The notes beneath the pieces were generated by a model. The model made no database searches and was not told the origin of the DNA. It saw only the letters and a list, made by a program, of their open reading frames with translations. Positions 62,401 through 64,000 of a DNA stretch of 64,000 nt are shown piece after piece; the first letter of the stretch is position 1; each line of letters opens with the position of its first letter. Origin of the DNA: Bradyrhizobium erythrophlei. GTDB lineage: Bacteria > Pseudomonadota > Alphaproteobacteria > Rhizobiales > Xanthobacteraceae. The DNA lies in NCBI RefSeq assembly GCF_900142985.1, contig NZ_LT670849.1, forward strand, positions 6,526,501-6,590,500, in the 5' to 3' direction. The translations under genes and the position numbers were made by a program.

Positions 62401-62925
62401 TGGGCCGAGTTCTCGCGCGCGGTGAGGACCGGCGCGACCGCCGGCAAGGTCGCGGCGACCGTGGTCTCGCGCATGGAGCGGCGCACCAAGACCGGCAACA
62501 AGATGGGCATCATCGGGCTGTCCGACCCGACCGGTCATTTCGAGGCGGTGCTGTTCTCAGAAGGTCTCGCCCAGTACCGCGAAATCCTGGAGCCGGGTGC
62601 GGCAGTGCTGATGCAACTGGGCGCTGAGTTGCAGGGCGAGGACGTCCGCGCGCGGGTGCTGCATGCCGAGGCGCTTGACGATGCCGCCGCCAAAACCCAA
62701 AAAGGCCTGCGCATCTTTCTGCGCGATACCAAGCCGCTGGAATCGATCGCACGGCGGCTTTCGCCGCCGACCGGCCAGGCCGGCAGCGGCGATATTGCGC
62801 TGGTGCTGCGGCTCGATATGCAGACCGAGATCGAGTTCAAGCTGGAAGGCCGTTTTCAGGTGTCGCCGCAGATCGCCGGCGCTATCAAGGCAGTGGCGGG
62901 CGTCGAGATGGTCGAGACGCTGTGA
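59434..62925 (+). CDS. dnaE: DNA polymerase III subunit alpha (replicative)
   Basis: An 1163-residue C-family polymerase. N-terminal PHP domain: FVHLHVHSAYSLLKGSIKI and ALTDTDNMFGALEF. Polymerase core: VGPGRGSGAGSLVAYAL, MPDFDIDFCQDRRGEVI (catalytic Asp residues in PDFDIDF), THAAGIVIGDRPL, KFDFLGLKTLTVLD, YQEQVMQIAQVMAGYSLG and FNKSHAAAYALVSYHTAY, then helix-hairpin-helix and OB domains. PHP motif and size mark DnaE1, not the mutagenic DnaE2/ImuC. The ATG at 59434 is used; an ATG at 59449 is possible. It closes the proS-lolCD-dnaE backbone. Confidence 0.97.
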   Translation: MADNDMSKPVAPSSSPGFVHLHVHSAYSLLKGSIKIARLGELAKADRQPALALTDTDNMFGALEFSDKMAGYGIQPIVGCELAVDFGDQDPNARNAMAATPSRIVLLAARERGYRSLMHLNSRAFLETPVHQTPHIKLDWLTDHAEDLIVLTGGPDGPISLALTADQSALATSRCERLANLFGDRLYVELQRHSIDKERRVESGLIDLAYARGLPLVATNEPYFATSDDYEAHDALLCIAGGRLIAETEREQLTPDHRFKTRAEMAVLFADIPEALSSTVEIAERCAFRPKTRKPILPRFTVGAGTNAEDAAKEEAAELRRQAEEGLNRRLAVHGLSQGRTEQDYHARLAFELDVISRMNYAGYFLIVADFIKWAKSHGIPVGPGRGSGAGSLVAYALTITDLDPIRFDLLFERFLNPERVSMPDFDIDFCQDRRGEVISYVQQRYGRDQVAQIITFGTLQARGVLRDVGRVLQMPYGQVDKLTKLVPQNPAAPVTLAAAIESEPKLQAFRDEDPVVARAFDIAQRLEGLTRHASTHAAGIVIGDRPLSEIVPLYRDPKSDMPVTQFNMKWVEPAGLVKFDFLGLKTLTVLDVAVKLLKQRGVEVDLATLPLDDAASYQMLARGDVVGVFQVESQGMRRALVDMRPDRFEDIIALVALYRPGPMANIPTYCARKHGDEEPEYLHPILEPILKETFGVIIYQEQVMQIAQVMAGYSLGDADLLRRAMGKKIRAEMEKQRAIFVAGAVKNNVPKGQADTIFELLAKFADYGFNKSHAAAYALVSYHTAYMKAHYPVEFLAASMTLELNNTDKLSEFRAEAVRLGIKVEAPNINRSGTVFEVGDGTIYYALAALKGVGQQAVELIIDTRRGGQFTSLADFASRANPRAINKRIVESLAAAGAFDSLEPNRARVFAGADVILAACQRSHEAATSGQNDMFGGAADAPTIMLPQVEPWLPAERLRREYDAIGFFLSGHPLDDYTTVLKRLRVQSWAEFSRAVRTGATAGKVAATVVSRMERRTKTGNKMGIIGLSDPTGHFEAVLFSEGLAQYREILEPGAAVLMQLGAELQGEDVRARVLHAEALDDAAAKTQKGLRIFLRDTKPLESIARRLSPPTGQAGSGDIALVLRLDMQTEIEFKLEGRFQVSPQIAGAIKAVAGVEMVETL

Positions 62926-62943
62926 CGGCCCCGGCACTCAACC

Positions 62944-64000
62944 TTAATTGGTAGCAAGCGGCAGACTGCCGAATTTATAGCTGACGCCGAACGTCGCGGT
63001 ATGTGTGCGCATGGCGACGTCGAAATTCGTAAACAGCGGCGTGCCTGCGAACTGCCGGGTAATGGTGAGGGACGTCGGCGCAAAACCCGCATAGCGATAC
63101 TCGGCGCGGGCAAACCAGTTGCCGGACAGCATCGTCTCTGCGCCGAAGCCCGCAGTCCAGCCCGTCTTGGTGAGAGAATCGGTCACAACGATCGGTGTGG
63201 AACCGCCACAACCGGCCGAGACGCAGGCGGAATTCACGTCGAAATGCTGCCAGGCGGCGCCGCCGGTGGCGTAGAGAAGCGTTGCAGGTGTCACGAGGTA
63301 GCCGACGCGGGCACGGGCGCTCGCGTCCCATGTGGTGCGCAAAGCGAAGCTGTCGACTTTGGCCAACTCAAAGGCAGGAACGCCCGGCGAGAAGCCAAAT
63401 CCCTGAAGCGATGTGGTCAACACCAACATCGCCTTCGACGCCGGCGACCCATCGCGGTGCAATTTGCCAGTTCCAACCGATGTAAGGCGCACCGCGGAAA
63501 GCGGTGCCGTCCAGAGGTTCGTTAGTTGTATTGGTCGGCGAGAACCCGACAACGACGGCATCTGCCGCTGCGGTGGTGGTCACTCCGCTGTCGTTTGCAC
63601 GCAGGCCAAGGCCTGCGCCCACGTAAAAGCCGTTCCATAACGACGCGGCCGGGGCCTTCATCGCCGGCGCCTTGACCGGCAGCACGCCATCCAACCAGCC
63701 TGTGGATGCACCGGACGGCGCAACCTCGTCGCCGAACTTGTAGGCTAGTCCGAGGCTCACGGTATGGGTGCGAAGCGGCACGTTTGCGGTGTCCACAATG
63801 GGATTGAACGGCACAAATGTGCTGATGCGTGTGATGGTGAAGGTGGTCGGACCGAAATCGGCGAAACGATAATCGGCGCGTGCAAACCAGTGGCCTCCGA
63901 GCGAGGTTTCAACGCCGCCGCCAACCGTCCAACCGAGCCTGGTGACTGCACTGTCGGTGAGGGCTGGCGTCAGGGTGTTGTTTCCGAAGGGCAAGCCGAG
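62944..64000 (-). pseudogene. Tandem-barrel Omp31-like outer-membrane protein, frameshifted (runs off window)
   Basis: On the minus strand the frame entering from the window end encodes the last strands of one Omp31-type barrel (GHWFARADYRFADFGPTTFT, LRTHTVSLGLAYKFGD), a linker, then a second barrel start (SLWNGFYVGAGLGLRAND...APRWVAGVEGDVG) and stops at 63368. The rest of the second barrel (TTSLQGFGFSPGVPAFELA, RARVGYLVTPATLLYATGG, NWFARAEYRYAGFAPTSLT, MRTHTATFGVSYKFGSLP) continues in another frame to 62944. The shift lies at about 63405-63440. The two barrel halves align to each other, so the gene is an internal duplication. It is either a recent pseudogene or a sequencing error. Confidence 0.75.

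Noticed and set aside
59884..62538. 884-codon open frame on the minus strand opposite dnaE
   Set aside because: Antisense shadow; composition is dominated by Arg, His and Asp and no family is seen.
59434..62925. dnaE as the SOS mutagenic polymerase DnaE2 because LexA boxes lie upstream
   Set aside because: Length, intact PHP motif and N-terminal sequence fit replicative DnaE1; imuA/imuB are absent.

Overview
The window is GC-rich, densely coding alpha-proteobacterial chromosome. The gene order (tig-clpP-clpX-lon, a complete nuoA-N operon followed by birA-rnj-mce-DUF1467, then proS-lolC-lolD-dnaE), Omp25/31-type porins, GAAC-N7-GAAC LexA boxes and several interspersed palindromic repeats point to Bradyrhizobium or a close relative (Nitrobacteraceae, Hyphomicrobiales). 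This is inference from family knowledge; no search was run.

Layout. 1-9.7 kb: the tail of an IS110-type transposase, a NUDIX hydrolase, a Na/phosphate cotransporter, a Tat-exported solute-binding protein, a UBP-type zinc-finger protein, a ketopantoate-reductase-like enzyme, small secreted or membrane proteins, then glnB-glnA. 9.9-12.8 kb: NAD(P)HX repair enzyme and, convergent with it, a multicopper-oxidase-like protein that has lost most copper ligands. 12.9-20.2 kb: tRNA-Leu and the protein quality-control block tig, clpP, clpX, lon, tRNA-Val. 20.3-26.3 kb: an accessory stretch with secreted proteins, a cyclase-family hydrolase, twin MITE-like palindromes, an outer-membrane barrel, a methyltransferase, peptidase T and an HU gene broken by an out-of-frame internal deletion. 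tRNA-Asp follows.

27.4-43.2 kb: respiratory complex I (nuoA to nuoN, all 14 genes), largely translationally coupled, with two extra genes inside: an FkbM-type methyltransferase between nuoD and nuoE, and a small membrane protein between nuoF and nuoG. 43.3-46.9 kb: birA, RNase J, methylmalonyl-CoA epimerase, DUF1467 and a small anchored protein.

47.3-53.9 kb: an accessory envelope cluster placed inside the housekeeping backbone: FmdE-like protein (divergent), DUF2946 protein, TonB-dependent receptor, a Cys/His-bearing Asp-box (sialidase-like) protein, a TlpA-like thioredoxin, a YtkA-like protein, an unknown small protein and a PCu(A)C copper chaperone. Together they look like a copper acquisition and delivery pathway related to, but differently composed from, the pcuABCDE operon described in Bradyrhizobium.

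54.2-64 kb: proS, lolC, lolD, a zinc-ribbon protein, an Omp25/31-like porin with a structured leader, a 32-residue membrane peptide driven by a promoter carrying two opposed LexA boxes, dnaE, and a frameshifted tandem-barrel outer-membrane protein running off the end. The SOS-type micropeptide just upstream of dnaE is the most interesting candidate for something not yet described.
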